From: Halochromatium roseum
GTDB lineage: Bacteria; Pseudomonadota; Gammaproteobacteria; Chromatiales; Chromatiaceae
Assembly (NCBI RefSeq): GCF_016653315.1
Contig: NZ_NHSH01000074.1
Location: forward strand, 1-64,000
DNA: 64,000 nucleotides
Direction: 5' to 3'
Below are positions 18,417-27,491 of the stretch, piece by piece; within the stretch, counting starts at the first letter, position 1, and the number at the start of each line of letters is the position of its first letter. The notes under the pieces are model-generated. The model did not search any database. It worked only from the letters and a program-made list of their open reading frames with translations, and had not been told where the DNA came from. Made by a program: the position numbers and the translations under genes.

Positions 18417-20798
18417 TCAGGTCTCCGGCGTGTCGTAGTAGCTGAGGTCGAGCCAGCCTGCGAGGTCACCGCGCTGGTCAAAGTTCCAGGCATTGATCCA
18501 GTCGTAGAAGGGCCAGAATCCATGGCTGTTGCGGAGGATGGCGTAGCGCTGTTTGAATGCGGTCCAGTCCTGCTTGGTGTTCACGGCGCTCAAGGCCGAC
18601 AAGAAGCCGGGCGCCTCTTTTAGATCCAGGTCGACGAACAGGTTCGGAAACCCATTCACCAGGGTCGGATAAACGCTCATCGTGTCCTTCTCCGGCATCG
18701 ACTCGCCATTCTCGAACACCAGGGTGTACTGAGACTTGTAGGCGCGGTTGGCGATCAGCGAATAGATCCGGTGCGCGTCGCCCTGATTGAGCCGGAGCAC
18801 GATCACGCTCGGCAGATGCGGCACGAAAGACAAGCCTTCGACAGCGGTTAGCGTCGAGATCGCCGCCTCCCAGTCGCTAAAGCCGGCCATCGACGCGCCA
18901 AGCTCGACCTTCGGTTTTTGCCGCGGGTTCAGGGGGTCAGGCAGGCCGCTAACCGTTGGGCCGAGACGGCGTTCGAGCTGCTCGATCAGATTCATCAGCG
19001 GATCATCGCCACTGACCTTGACCTGCGTCGGCTGATCCTTACCCGCGAAGGGCACCACGGCCAGGCCAATGCGACCGATGCCCTGCGTCCATGTCTGCCG
19101 CAATACCTCCCGATTATCGCTCGGCAGCAGGGTCAGAAAGTTATCCTCGAACGCTTGGCGCAGGAAGTTGAAGAACAGCAGCGTCTCAAGCTTGAGACCA
19201 TCGCCCTCCCAGTAGGCAAAGCCGGCGACGGTGTCGTAATACATGCGCTCGAAGCCAGCGAAGTTGATCAGCCAGAGTGTGCGCGGCACGCCACCCTGCG
19301 CGCCCTTGACCACAGAGACATTGGTCTCGTGACGCAGCACCGTCAGCCAGGCATTGCGATTGGTTCCGTCGCCATCCCAAACCGCATCGAGCGACCAGCC
19401 TTCGGGAAACAGTTTGTCCTTCGTCTCGGCGAAGGCCTGCAGGTAATCGGCATTGCCGAACACCGAGCGGTCCATGAAGGTCTCCCAGCTATCCAGACCC
19501 AGCATCGGCATTTGCACGGAAGGATCGAATTTCGGATCGAGGAAGAAGACCCAGAACTGGTCCTTGACCGCATAGGTCGCTGTTTGGCCGTTGCAGACCG
19601 GCCCGTAGGTGATGCCGCCGACGATCACCTCGGCGTTTTCGAGCATGAATCGGTAGCGTGATTCGGCCGGGATCGCCGCAAAGACCTGGAGTGCATTGTC
19701 GCTGCCCCAGCCCGGGGTGAGGTCGATCGTATCGCCCCAGCCCTTGCCGGTGTCGAGTGCGAACAGCTGGGTCAGATGATCAATCTGATCCAGCGACAGG
19801 GTCCAGAGGAAATGATTCTTCTGCACCGGCGACGCGCTGAGCTTCTCGAGCCGATACCAAAAATGCTCGACGTTGGCGTAGCTGTAGGGATCATCGTAGG
19901 GCAGCCCAGTGCCAATGATCGCGACCGGCTGCCCGGGCGGTGTCTTCGAGCGCACGAGCCGGAACTGATCACCTGGGCTTTCTTCCAGCACGATGGTCGC
20001 CAGGAAGACATGCTCGAAGAGATAGCGACTGACCAGCTGCGCCCGCTTGTCGTCTTGATTGAAGAAGGACTCCCAGCGCGCGACGGCTGTCGGCTCCGCA
20101 ATCTTCTCAGCGGCCTTGTTCTGCGCATCGCTCGGACCTGGCGAGCCGGCCGCGACCCAGTCCTTCAGGATACTGAACTGAGCCTCGGTCAGCGCCGGCA
20201 GCCCGAACGGCATGCCGATAGCGGGATGCTTCTTGAGCTCCGCCTTGAGCGCCGCGGGGGTCGGTGGACAACGGGCGTTGAAGCGATCCGGGCGCAGACC
20301 GTCGAGCGCATCGCGCGCGAACCCGTGGTCGTTGTGGCGCATGCCGGCCTCGACCATCAAATAGAGTAGCGACTGCTCGAGGTTCTCTGCCGCTGCACCC
20401 TTGTCAGCAACAATCGGGAAAAAGCCTCTGTTGCGCCAGGCTTTTACCGAATCGGCCGCGTCCATGTCCGTGCGAGGAGAATTGCCGATATGATTCGAGT
20501 AGGCATTCAGGCCGAATCCGCCGCGCCGCAGGCCTCGGAACGAATCCAGCTTGACATTGCAGGGCGAGCCCAGGCAGCCATGGCAGGCAATGCAGCGGCT
20601 ATTGAACAACGGCTGCACATCATCGACGTAGTCGGGCGTGTTGCCGGCGTCCGAGGATCGCTCCGGCTGCGCCGGATCTGCCACCGACGTTAACGGGTCA
20701 GCGTCATCCGCATCAGCGGCGAGTGCCGCGGACCATGCAAGCACCGACAGTAACGCCAAGGCGGCGACGCTATGCCAGCGGATGAGCGATAGAGCCAT
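18417..20798 (-). CDS. cti: Periplasmic fatty acid cis/trans isomerase, haem-containing
   Basis: Cti converts cis- to trans-unsaturated acyl chains in membrane phospholipids and so stiffens the membrane under solvent, heat or salt stress. The 793-residue protein starts with a signal peptide (LIRWHSVAALALLSVLAWSAALA) and has a cytochrome c-type haem site CIACH (Cys69, Cys72, His73) next to VQPLFNSR. The remainder matches the long Cti family (TGLPYDDPYSYANVEHFWY near 300; GPVCNGQ near 400). The first open codon is a GTG at 20828, but ATG 20798 gives a proper signal peptide. Alone on the minus strand, convergent with mrpG. Confidence 0.88.
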   Translation of the reverse strand: MALSLIRWHSVAALALLSVLAWSAALAADADDADPLTSVADPAQPERSSDAGNTPDYVDDVQPLFNSRCIACHGCLGSPCNVKLDSFRGLRRGGFGLNAYSNHIGNSPRTDMDAADSVKAWRNRGFFPIVADKGAAAENLEQSLLYLMVEAGMRHNDHGFARDALDGLRPDRFNARCPPTPAALKAELKKHPAIGMPFGLPALTEAQFSILKDWVAAGSPGPSDAQNKAAEKIAEPTAVARWESFFNQDDKRAQLVSRYLFEHVFLATIVLEESPGDQFRLVRSKTPPGQPVAIIGTGLPYDDPYSYANVEHFWYRLEKLSASPVQKNHFLWTLSLDQIDHLTQLFALDTGKGWGDTIDLTPGWGSDNALQVFAAIPAESRYRFMLENAEVIVGGITYGPVCNGQTATYAVKDQFWVFFLDPKFDPSVQMPMLGLDSWETFMDRSVFGNADYLQAFAETKDKLFPEGWSLDAVWDGDGTNRNAWLTVLRHETNVSVVKGAQGGVPRTLWLINFAGFERMYYDTVAGFAYWEGDGLKLETLLFFNFLRQAFEDNFLTLLPSDNREVLRQTWTQGIGRIGLAVVPFAGKDQPTQVKVSGDDPLMNLIEQLERRLGPTVSGLPDPLNPRQKPKVELGASMAGFSDWEAAISTLTAVEGLSFVPHLPSVIVLRLNQGDAHRIYSLIANRAYKSQYTLVFENGESMPEKDTMSVYPTLVNGFPNLFVDLDLKEAPGFLSALSAVNTKQDWTAFKQRYAILRNSHGFWPFYDWINAWNFDQRGDLAGWLDLSYYDTPET

Positions 20799-20926
20799 TC
20801 GAAGCGACCTCGACGCAGCTAACCACACAGGGCGGTTAGATTAACATGCTGCATTGGTGCGCTAGCGATCCTTAAACGCTTCACCTGCTGGCTCGAACCC
20901 TGCCGAACAGGTCGCACACAGGCCAT

Positions 20927-20956
20927 AAAAAAGGCCCGGTAAAGGGGTACCGGGCC
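20927..20956 (-). terminator. Rho-independent terminator of the phaA-phaR-phaP-phaB operon
   Basis: GGCCCGGTA (20933-20941) and TACCGGGCC (20948-20956) form a perfect 9-bp stem with a 6-nt loop. On the minus strand it is followed by six T residues (20932-20927). It lies about 90 nt after the phaB stop. A second small hairpin (GTCTCT/AGAGAC, 20962-20979) precedes it. Confidence 0.88.
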
Positions 20957-21043
20957 GAACTGTCTCTTAGGAGAGAGACGAGGAGGACACTGAGGCTGGT
21001 GGCTCGTCAAGCGGCGAGCCAGCCAGGCTGAATCGATGACCAA

Positions 21044-21820
21044 TTAGTGCATGAATAAGCCGCCGTTCACGGGCAGGTTGGCGCCGGTGACATAGCCATT
21101 GGCTTCGTCTAGGAGAAAGGCAACCGCGCTTGCAATCTCCTCTGGCCGGCCCATGCGGCGCATCGGCACACTGGCAACGATGGCCTCGCGCACATCGTCA
21201 CGCATGGCTAGGGTCATCGCTGTCTCGACATAGCCCGGCGAGATCGTATTCACGGTGACGCCCTTCGAGGCACCTTCTTGCGCCAGCGTCATGGTGATGC
21301 CGTGCATGCCAGCCTTAGCGGCGGCATAGTTGGCCTGGCCGAATTGCCCACGCTGGCCGTTCACCGACGAGATGTTGACCACGCGCCCAAAACCGGCCTC
21401 GAGCATGTCTTCCCAGACCTGACGGGTGACGTTGAAGACGCTGTTCAGATTGACGTCGATCACGGCGCGCCACTGCGCCTCGTCCATCTTCTTGAAGGTC
21501 TTGTCGCGGGTGATGCCGGCGCAGTTGATCAGCGCTGCGACGGTCCCTTGGTCGGCCTTGATCGCGGCAATCATCCGCCCGCAATCCTCGAAGTCAGAGA
21601 CATCGCCGGCGATGGTGTCGACCGTCAGACCTTCGCCAGCCAGATCATGACGCCAGGCGACGGCGGCCTCTTGCTCCGACGGGTGATGGTTGGCAACCAC
21701 GCGCCAGCCATCCTGTGCCAGGCGCCGGCAGATCGCTGTACCAATGCCGCCGATGCCGCCGGTGACCAACGCCACGCGGCCAGCGGGCTGCTGGGCAGCC
21801 ACTGTGTTTGAGTCAGTCAT
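21044..21820 (-). CDS. phaB: Acetoacetyl-CoA reductase PhaB
   Basis: Reduces acetoacetyl-CoA to (R)-3-hydroxybutyryl-CoA with NADPH, the second step of PHB synthesis. A short-chain dehydrogenase of 258 residues with the cofactor motif TGGIGGIG (20-27), NCAGITRD near 100, and the catalytic Ser152, Tyr165 and Lys169 (SSVNGQRGQFGQANYAAAK). Start 21820 is preceded by GGGG; the frame runs 75 nt further without family similarity. It is the last gene of the pha operon on the minus strand, after phaP. Confidence 0.94.
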   Translation of the reverse strand: MTDSNTVAAQQPAGRVALVTGGIGGIGTAICRRLAQDGWRVVANHHPSEQEAAVAWRHDLAGEGLTVDTIAGDVSDFEDCGRMIAAIKADQGTVAALINCAGITRDKTFKKMDEAQWRAVIDVNLNSVFNVTRQVWEDMLEAGFGRVVNISSVNGQRGQFGQANYAAAKAGMHGITMTLAQEGASKGVTVNTISPGYVETAMTLAMRDDVREAIVASVPMRRMGRPEEIASAVAFLLDEANGYVTGANLPVNGGLFMH

Positions 21821-21925
21821 ATCAATCAATTCCCCGTCTGCTGCGCGCCACGACCGGACCTCAGCGGTGAGTCGCGAGCCCGCGGGCTCGCTCATCAGCA
21901 GAGGTCCAATCTCGCCGATCGCTGT

Positions 21926-22297
21926 TCAGGCCTTAGCTGCGGCCTCGAACAGGCTGCCACCCTCACGCATCTCGGCAACGGTGGTCTCATACCAGCCCCG
22001 ATACTCATCACGGGCTTCGGTCGCGAACTCCAGGTTGGTCTTGGTCTCGGCCATCATCTGCTCGCTGGCCTCCTTGGTCATGTCGACTTGGGCCTTGTAC
22101 AGATCGCTGTAGCCGCGGGCCTCGGTGGCAATGCGCATCAGCTTGGTGCCCTGCTCCATCCAACGGCCGAACATGTCCATCTGGCGAGTCGCCATGCGCT
22201 CGGCCAGCTTCATGTTCAGCTCGCCCAAGGCGGTCATGCGCTCGACACTGTTGTTGGTCAGCTCGTTCAGGGTCTTCATGTTTTCGTTGAGGTTCAT
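21926..22297 (-). CDS. phaP: Phasin, PHA granule-associated protein
   Basis: A 123-residue, almost wholly alpha-helical amphipathic protein (LNENMKTLNELTNNSVER at the start, FEAAAKA at the end) of the phasin family, which coats PHB granules. ATG 22297 is chosen because GGAG lies 9 nt upstream; the frame is open further up but that part is the promoter. It is flanked by phaB and phaR. Its own promoter and two operator-like elements are visible upstream, as expected for a phasin regulated by PhaR. Confidence 0.85.
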   Translation of the reverse strand: MNLNENMKTLNELTNNSVERMTALGELNMKLAERMATRQMDMFGRWMEQGTKLMRIATEARGYSDLYKAQVDMTKEASEQMMAETKTNLEFATEARDEYRGWYETTVAEMREGGSLFEAAAKA

Positions 22298-22310
22298 GGT
22301 GGTGCTCCGA

Positions 22311-22343
22311 TTTGTGCAGTGCAGCATTTGTTGCAGTGCACAA
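22311..22343 (-). promoter_or_regulatory. Double PhaR-type operator at the phaP promoter
   Basis: Two elements with the same core TGCAGTGCA lie side by side: TTTGTGCAGTGCAGCA (22311-22326) and TTTGTTGCAGTGCACAA (22327-22343). The second is repeated exactly, 17 of 17 bases, in the phaA-phaE intergenic region at 24892-24908. It covers the -10 box and expected start of the phaP promoter, so binding would repress it. PhaR is encoded 550 bp away and is known in other bacteria to repress phasin genes at GC-containing inverted repeats. Confidence 0.7.
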
Positions 22344-22368
22344 TAGTCGTCGTCCGGACCGCTGTCAA
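22340..22368 (-). promoter_or_regulatory. phaP promoter (sigma-70 type)
   Basis: On the minus strand TTGACA (22368-22363) is followed after exactly 17 bp by TATTGT (22345-22340). The start would fall near 22333, about 36 nt before the phaP ATG. The -35 is perfect and the -10 matches 4 of 6. Confidence 0.65.
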
Positions 22369-22384
22369 GACGTCTGAGCAGAAA

Positions 22385-22403
22385 AATGCTGCAGCGCAGC
22401 ATT
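22385..22403. promoter_or_regulatory. Perfect inverted repeat upstream of the phaP -35 box
   Basis: AATGCTGC (22385-22392) and GCAGCATT (22396-22403) are exact reverse complements around AGC. The element sits 17 bp upstream of the -35 and shares GCAGCA with the first operator element. It resembles CTGC-N3-GCAG sites described for PhaR of Paracoccus and may be a further PhaR site. Confidence 0.55.
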
Positions 22404-22884
22404 CAGTAGGAGTCGACAGCCCGTCGAACCGGTGCTGATACCGGATCACATCCTGTTGAGAAACGCCCGGGTTGGGCTGTGAATAAGTTGTCGATCGATT
22501 CAAGAGGCTTTTTTGTCCACAGGTCATCAACCACTGACAAGCACCTGTATCACGGCCTTATCATTTTCTTAAAGCATTGAAAATTAAGTTTTTTAAGCGC
22601 AATTATCAAGCTATCAACAGGGCTTACTATGATGACTAGTAGAATATTCAACTAATAATAGTAAAACCAGAAACCAATCTGGCATTGCGCATCCGAGCCG
22701 ATCAGCTAAAGCCGCTGACATCGGCCGAAAATGACAAGATGGATAAGATGAGTTTCATGGCGCTGGATCAGCGCCTTGATGGCCTGAGCGCTAGCCTCGA
22801 CAGCTCGGTAAGGCGGCAGGACTAGCGATAACGGCGTCGAAGTGAGCGTCTTGGCTTGTGTGCGAGGGGGGGGTATAAGTTGGC
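22404..22884. other. AT-rich intergenic region between phaR and phaP
   Basis: A 480-bp stretch with a strongly AT-rich core (about 22555-22680), in contrast to the GC-rich genes on both sides. No recognised gene lies in it. An open frame on the plus strand ending at TAG 22823-22825 (from ATG 22739, or read back to about 22679) encodes a short helical, charged peptide; it could be a leftover of a larger gene, but nothing proves expression. Confidence 0.5.
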
Positions 22885-23355
22885 CTACTCGCCTTTGTGC
22901 TCAGTCTCAGGATCATGAGGCTCAAAGCCGGCGGCGCGGAGAAACTCTTTCTGCGCATTGGCCCAAAGTTCGAGGTTGCGCTCGGTCATGCGGCCAAGCA
23001 GCTCTAAGGGCTTGGTGCCAAGATCATCGGCCAGATGTTGTTGCTGACGGGCGAAGGCATCGAGCGATTGCTCGAGATAATGTGCGAACATCCCCTGCAT
23101 GGTGCCGCCATAGAAGCGGATGATCTGGGCCAGCATGTTGGCGCTGAACAAGGGCTCGCCGCCGGTCTCTTCCTCGAGCATGATCTGCAATAGGATCGAG
23201 CGCGTGAGATCCGTATCATTGGCAGTATCCAAGACCCGAAACGGGGTGCCCTGCATCACCAGCGCGCGAACATCCGCCAGTGTGATGTAGCGGCTCAGCT
23301 CGGTGTCGTAGAGCCTCCGGTTTGGGTATTTTTTGATGATGCGCTCGGCGGTCAT
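22885..23355 (-). CDS. phaR: PHA synthesis regulator PhaR
   Basis: A 156-residue DNA- and PHB-binding repressor. The N-terminal PHB_acc_N domain is obvious ([21 protein letters not shown] at the start, given here in part), followed by the PHB accumulation domain with [21 protein letters not shown] and an amphipathic helix. PhaR represses phasin genes until nascent granules titrate it. It lies between phaA and phaP in the same orientation, and candidate operators are found at phaP and between phaA and phaE. Confidence 0.93.
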   Translation of the reverse strand: MTAERIIKKYPNRRLYDTELSRYITLADVRALVMQGTPFRVLDTANDTDLTRSILLQIMLEEETGGEPLFSANMLAQIIRFYGGTMQGMFAHYLEQSLDAFARQQQHLADDLGTKPLELLGRMTERNLELWANAQKEFLRAAGFEPHDPETEHKGE

Positions 23356-23584
23356 CGCATAGCCCTGCGGGGTTCGTGGGACGTCTAAGCCCAGTAATCC
23401 TTCAGTTTAGTCCAGCGCGAAGCCGCACGAACTGTGTGGGATCAACGATGTTTCTCGGATCGACGCGGCGGAGCGACGGTCAAATCAACGCGCCGAATGA
23501 GTTCGATCCGCCACTAAACAGGCCCGAGCCCATGCATCCGTTTCAGGCGCCGATGCACTGGGACGGATCGAACAAGCGCCGAAC

Positions 23585-24769
23585 TCAGTCGCGCGCCACG
23601 GCCAAGGCCACGCCTTGCCCACCACCGATACAAAGCGTCGCCAGACCCTTCTTCGCATCACGCCGCTGCATCTCATGCAGCAAGGTCACCAGCACCCGCG
23701 CGCCAGAGGCGCCGATCGGATGGCCAATCGAGATGGCGCCGCCGTTGACGTTGACCTTGTCTTGATCCCAGCCCATCTCTTGGTTGACCGACATCGCCTG
23801 GGCGGCGAACGCCTCGTTGGCCTCGATCAGATCCAGATCGGCGACCGTCCAGCCGGCCTTTTCCAAGCACTTGGTCGAGGCGGGAATCGGGCCAGTACCC
23901 ATGATCGCGGGATCAACACCGGCGCTAGCGAAGGCGACGACGCGCGCCAGCGGTGTCAGGCCCAGCGCCTTGGCCTTCGACTCGCTCATCACCAGCACCG
24001 CCGCCGCACCATCGTTGACGCCGGAGGCATTGCCCGCGGTGACGGTGCCCTCCTTATCGAAGGCCGGACGCAGCTTGCTCAGGGTTTCCACGGTCGTACC
24101 CGCGCGCGGGAACTCATCGCGGTCGAACACCACCGGATCACCCTTACGCTGCGGCACCGTGACCGGCACGATCTCGTCAGCAAAACGATTGGCCGCCTGC
24201 GCCGCCTCGGTCTTCTGTTGCGAATCCGCCGCGAACTGATCCTGCAGATCGCGCGAGAACGCATATTGCTTGGCAATGTTCTCGGCGGTAACGCCCATGT
24301 GGCACTGATTGAAGGCATCCATCAGACCGTCGCTGAGCATGGTATCGATCATCTTCCAGTCGCCCATGCGCTTGCCCTGGCGCGAGCCGGGCACGACGTG
24401 CGCGGACTGGCTCATGCTTTCCTGACCACCGGCGATGACCACCTCGGCATCACCGAGGGCGACCGCCTGCATGGCCAGATGTACCGCTTTCAAACCGCTG
24501 CCGCAGACCTTGTTGATCGTCATCGCCGGCACCTTGTGCGGCAAGCCCGCGTTAAGCGTGGTCTGGCGCGCTGGGTTCTGACCGACACCCGCCGCCAACA
24601 CCTGCCCGAGGATGACTTCATCGACCTGCTCTGGGTCGAGCCCAGTCTTTTCCAATAGCGCTTTCACCACAGTGGCACCGAGCGCGGTTGCCGGCAGTGA
24701 CGATAGGCTACCGCCGAAGCTTCCGACTGGGGTGCGCACAGCGGCGACGATCACAACATGTTCTGGCAT
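23585..24769 (-). CDS. phaA: Acetyl-CoA acetyltransferase (beta-ketothiolase) PhaA
   Basis: Condenses two acetyl-CoA to acetoacetyl-CoA, the first step of PHB synthesis. The 394-residue thiolase has the acyl-accepting Cys89 ([10 protein letters not shown]), His350 ([10 protein letters not shown]) and Cys380 (CIGGGQG), the full catalytic triad. A GAGGAGGAAC ribosome site lies just upstream of ATG 24769. It is first in the minus-strand operon phaA-phaR-phaP-phaB, divergent from phaE. Confidence 0.95.
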   Translation of the reverse strand: MPEHVVIVAAVRTPVGSFGGSLSSLPATALGATVVKALLEKTGLDPEQVDEVILGQVLAAGVGQNPARQTTLNAGLPHKVPAMTINKVCGSGLKAVHLAMQAVALGDAEVVIAGGQESMSQSAHVVPGSRQGKRMGDWKMIDTMLSDGLMDAFNQCHMGVTAENIAKQYAFSRDLQDQFAADSQQKTEAAQAANRFADEIVPVTVPQRKGDPVVFDRDEFPRAGTTVETLSKLRPAFDKEGTVTAGNASGVNDGAAAVLVMSESKAKALGLTPLARVVAFASAGVDPAIMGTGPIPASTKCLEKAGWTVADLDLIEANEAFAAQAMSVNQEMGWDQDKVNVNGGAISIGHPIGASGARVLVTLLHEMQRRDAKKGLATLCIGGGQGVALAVARD

Positions 24770-24891
24770 CAGAGTTCCTCCTCACGGATAGGGGGTTCGA
24801 CAGGGGTCGAATGAGCTTATTTGTCATGCATGTGCCCATCCCGCTCGTCTAAGCGGGCGGTGCACCGATCAACGGTGGAAGTCTACGGCCT

Positions 24892-24924
24892 TTTGTTGCA
24901 GTGCACAAATTTCCATGCTAGCTT
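24892..24924 (+). promoter_or_regulatory. PhaR-type operator and candidate phaE promoter
   Basis: TTTGTTGCAGTGCACAA (24892-24908) is identical over 17 bp to the element at the phaP promoter. It contains TTGCAG (24896-24901), which lies 17 bp before TGC-TAGCTT (extended -10, box at 24919-24924), giving a plausible phaE promoter overlapped by the operator. The site is central in the 198-bp phaA-phaE gap and could control both directions. Confidence 0.6.
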
Positions 24925-24967
24925 CGCCAACACTTGATCAGAGGAGGCCCTGGCAGGGGTAAGCACC

Positions 24968-26143
24968 ATGACACAAAACACATTCTTCGACGACAGCTGG
25001 CTCAAGCTGCAGCGCGACTATTGGGACGGGCTGGCCAAGATGGGGCGCCAGGCGATGGGCGTCGAGAGCAACACGGCTAGCAACAGCGCCGCGGCGCCCT
25101 GGCTAGCGGCGATGGAGCAGTGGCGCAAGGCCCTCGCGCCCGCGGCACCTGACCCGGCGCGCGACTTCATGCAGCGCCTGATGGATCAGGGCCAGGCCTA
25201 CTTCAGCCTCGCCGAACAATTCACCAAGGGCCTTAGTGACGCCGGTCTTGGCCAGGGTGCGGATAGCAGCCGCGCCTGGGATTGGCTGAATCAGACCATC
25301 GAGCAGATGCAAAAGGGCTTCAGCGGCATCGGCGCTGACCAAGACGAGAGCCTGCGCCGGATGCTCGGCTTCTGGGAGATGCCACTCGACAACTGGCAGC
25401 GGATGATGTCGTCACTGTCGCCGATGATGCCCGGCGATCTGCTGCGCAACATGCCACACGGGATGATGCGCAGCCCAATGCAAGAAGGCCTGGAGCAGAT
25501 GCTCTCGGCACCGGGTCTCGGCTACAGCCGCGAGGAGCAGGCCCAGTATCAAGACCTGATGCGCGCCGGCATCGACTACCAACGCGCCTTCCAAGCTTAC
25601 AGTGGTTTCTTCAATCAGCTCGGCGTCAAGGCGCTGCACCGGATGCGCGATCTGCTAAAGCAGAAATCCGAGGCTGGGGAGACCATCGATTCCGCCCGCG
25701 GCCTCTACGACACCTGGGTCGGCTGCTGCGAGGCGGTCTATGCCGATGAGGTCATCACGCCTGAATACTCGCGCGTGCACGGCCAGCTGATCAACGCTCA
25801 GATGGCGCTCAAGCAGCGACTCTCGATCATGGTCGACGAATCGCTCGGCGCGATGAACATGCCTACCCGCGGCGAGCTGCGCACCCTGCAGGACCGCTTG
25901 CAGGAGACGCGACGCGAGAACAAAAAGCTACGCCAAGAGCTGGACCAAATCCAGCGCCGGCTCGCGACCCTGCCAGCGGGCGCACCGGCCGGAGTTGCGA
26001 GCGCACCTGCCGACAGTCAAGCCAAGGCCAGCCCTAGCCCAGGTGGATCGACCACCAGTAGCACGAGCACCGGCGCGGCCAAAAAGACCAGCGCCCGCAA
26101 GAAGACCGCGGCGAAGCCGAGCAGCCAATCCGATGCCAGCTGA
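24968..26143 (+). CDS. phaE: Class III PHA synthase subunit PhaE
   Basis: PhaE activates PhaC in the two-subunit class III synthase of purple sulfur bacteria. The 391-residue product matches the family through a helical core (LKLQRDYWDGLAKMG at the start; GQLINAQMALKQR near 275) and a coiled-coil-like segment (TLQDRLQETRRENKKLRQEL, about 305-325). A tail of about 60 residues rich in Ala, Lys, Ser and Thr (KKTSARKKTAAK) resembles histone-H1-like tails and may touch DNA; that is speculation. It precedes phaC with a 245-nt gap. Confidence 0.92.
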   Translation: MTQNTFFDDSWLKLQRDYWDGLAKMGRQAMGVESNTASNSAAAPWLAAMEQWRKALAPAAPDPARDFMQRLMDQGQAYFSLAEQFTKGLSDAGLGQGADSSRAWDWLNQTIEQMQKGFSGIGADQDESLRRMLGFWEMPLDNWQRMMSSLSPMMPGDLLRNMPHGMMRSPMQEGLEQMLSAPGLGYSREEQAQYQDLMRAGIDYQRAFQAYSGFFNQLGVKALHRMRDLLKQKSEAGETIDSARGLYDTWVGCCEAVYADEVITPEYSRVHGQLINAQMALKQRLSIMVDESLGAMNMPTRGELRTLQDRLQETRRENKKLRQELDQIQRRLATLPAGAPAGVASAPADSQAKASPSPGGSTTSSTSTGAAKKTSARKKTAAKPSSQSDAS

Positions 26144-26388
26144 TGCCGCATCCTCGGCCCGCTGGTCGACTGCCAGGCACAGATCAAGACGCAACAGCGG
26201 GTTGTTCAGCCAGTGATGCAGCGAGCGATGCAGCCACGGATTCAGCCGACCACTCAGCCCGGAATGCGCTGCAGCGCCTGGCCCCGCATCGACCGGGCCG
26301 GCTCAACACCACCGACTCAACCCCCAAGCACACACAGGACACCGCCAAGACGGGTCCGAGCCAACGAACTACAGAGGAGCGCCGCCGC

Positions 26389-27453
26389 ATGTTTCCCATC
26401 GATATCCGCCCAGACAAGCTCGGCGAGGAGATGCTCGACTACAGCCGCAAGCTCGGTCAGGGCATGCAGAACCTGCTCGACGCCGGCGACATCGACAGTG
26501 GCGTTAGCCCCAAGGATGCCGTCTACCGCGAAGATAAGCTGGTGCTCTACCGCTATCAGCGCCCAGCCGAGGTTGCCCAGCAGGAGACGCCGCTGCTGGT
26601 CGTCTACGCCCTAGTCAACCGGCCCTACATGACCGACATCCAGGAAGACCGCTCGACCATCAAGGGCCTGCTCGCCACTGGCCAAGACGTCTATCTGATC
26701 GATTGGGGCTATCCGGATCAGGCCGATCGCTCGCTGACCCTGGATGACTACATCAATGGCTATATCGACCGCTGCGTCGATCACATCCGCCACACCCATG
26801 GCGTCGACAAGATCAACATCCTCGGCATCTGCCAGGGCGGCAGCTTCAGCCTGATGTACACGGCGCTGCATCCCGACAAGGTGCGGAACTTGGTGACCAT
26901 GGTCACCCCGGTCGACTTCAAGACCCCGGACAACATGCTGTCGAACTGGGTGCAGCACGTCGATGTCGACCTCGCCGTCGACACCATGGGCAACATCCCC
27001 GGCGAGCTGTTGAACTGGACCTTTCTGTCGCTGAAGCCGTTCAGCCTCACCGGGCAGAAGTACATCAACATGGTCGACATGCTCGACAAGCCGGAGAAGG
27101 CGAAGAACTTCCTGCGCATGGAGCAATGGATTTTCGACAGCCCGGACCAGGCCGGCGAGACCTTCCGCCAGTTCATCAAGGACTTCTACCAAGGCAACGC
27201 CTTCATCAAGGGCACCGCCCGGGTTGGCGAGCGCCCGGTGGATCTGAAGCAGATCCGCTGCCCAGTACTCAACATCTACGCGCTGCAGGATCATCTGGTG
27301 CCACCGGATGCCTCCAAGGCGCTCAATGGCCTCACCGGCAGCCAGGACTACACCGAGCTGGCCTTCCCCGGTGGCCATATCGGCATCTATGTCAGCGGCA
27401 AGGCGCAAAAGGAGGTCACGCCGGCGATCGGCGAATGGTTGAACGCGCGCTGA
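26389..27453 (+). CDS. phaC: Class III PHA synthase catalytic subunit PhaC
   Basis: Polymerises (R)-3-hydroxyacyl-CoA to polyhydroxyalkanoate. The 354-residue protein is an alpha/beta hydrolase with lipase-like box GICQGG; the catalytic residues are Cys148, Asp301 (LQDHLVPP) and His330 (GGHIG), matching the A. vinosum enzyme within one residue. Start 26389 is chosen because AGAGGAG lies upstream and MFPIDIRPDKL is the family start. The same frame is open back to an ATG at 26143 that overlaps the phaE stop (TGATG), a possible 82-residue Ser/Thr/Ala-rich extension that I consider unlikely. Confidence 0.95.
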   Translation: MFPIDIRPDKLGEEMLDYSRKLGQGMQNLLDAGDIDSGVSPKDAVYREDKLVLYRYQRPAEVAQQETPLLVVYALVNRPYMTDIQEDRSTIKGLLATGQDVYLIDWGYPDQADRSLTLDDYINGYIDRCVDHIRHTHGVDKINILGICQGGSFSLMYTALHPDKVRNLVTMVTPVDFKTPDNMLSNWVQHVDVDLAVDTMGNIPGELLNWTFLSLKPFSLTGQKYINMVDMLDKPEKAKNFLRMEQWIFDSPDQAGETFRQFIKDFYQGNAFIKGTARVGERPVDLKQIRCPVLNIYALQDHLVPPDASKALNGLTGSQDYTELAFPGGHIGIYVSGKAQKEVTPAIGEWLNAR

Positions 27454-27491
27454 GGCGCTGAATCGGCCCGAACACCACCCTGGCACCGACG

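Noticed and set aside
26143-26388. N-terminal extension of phaC as the annotated start
   Set aside because: The extension is low-complexity and unlike the family, and the internal start has a strong ribosome site; kept only as a finding.
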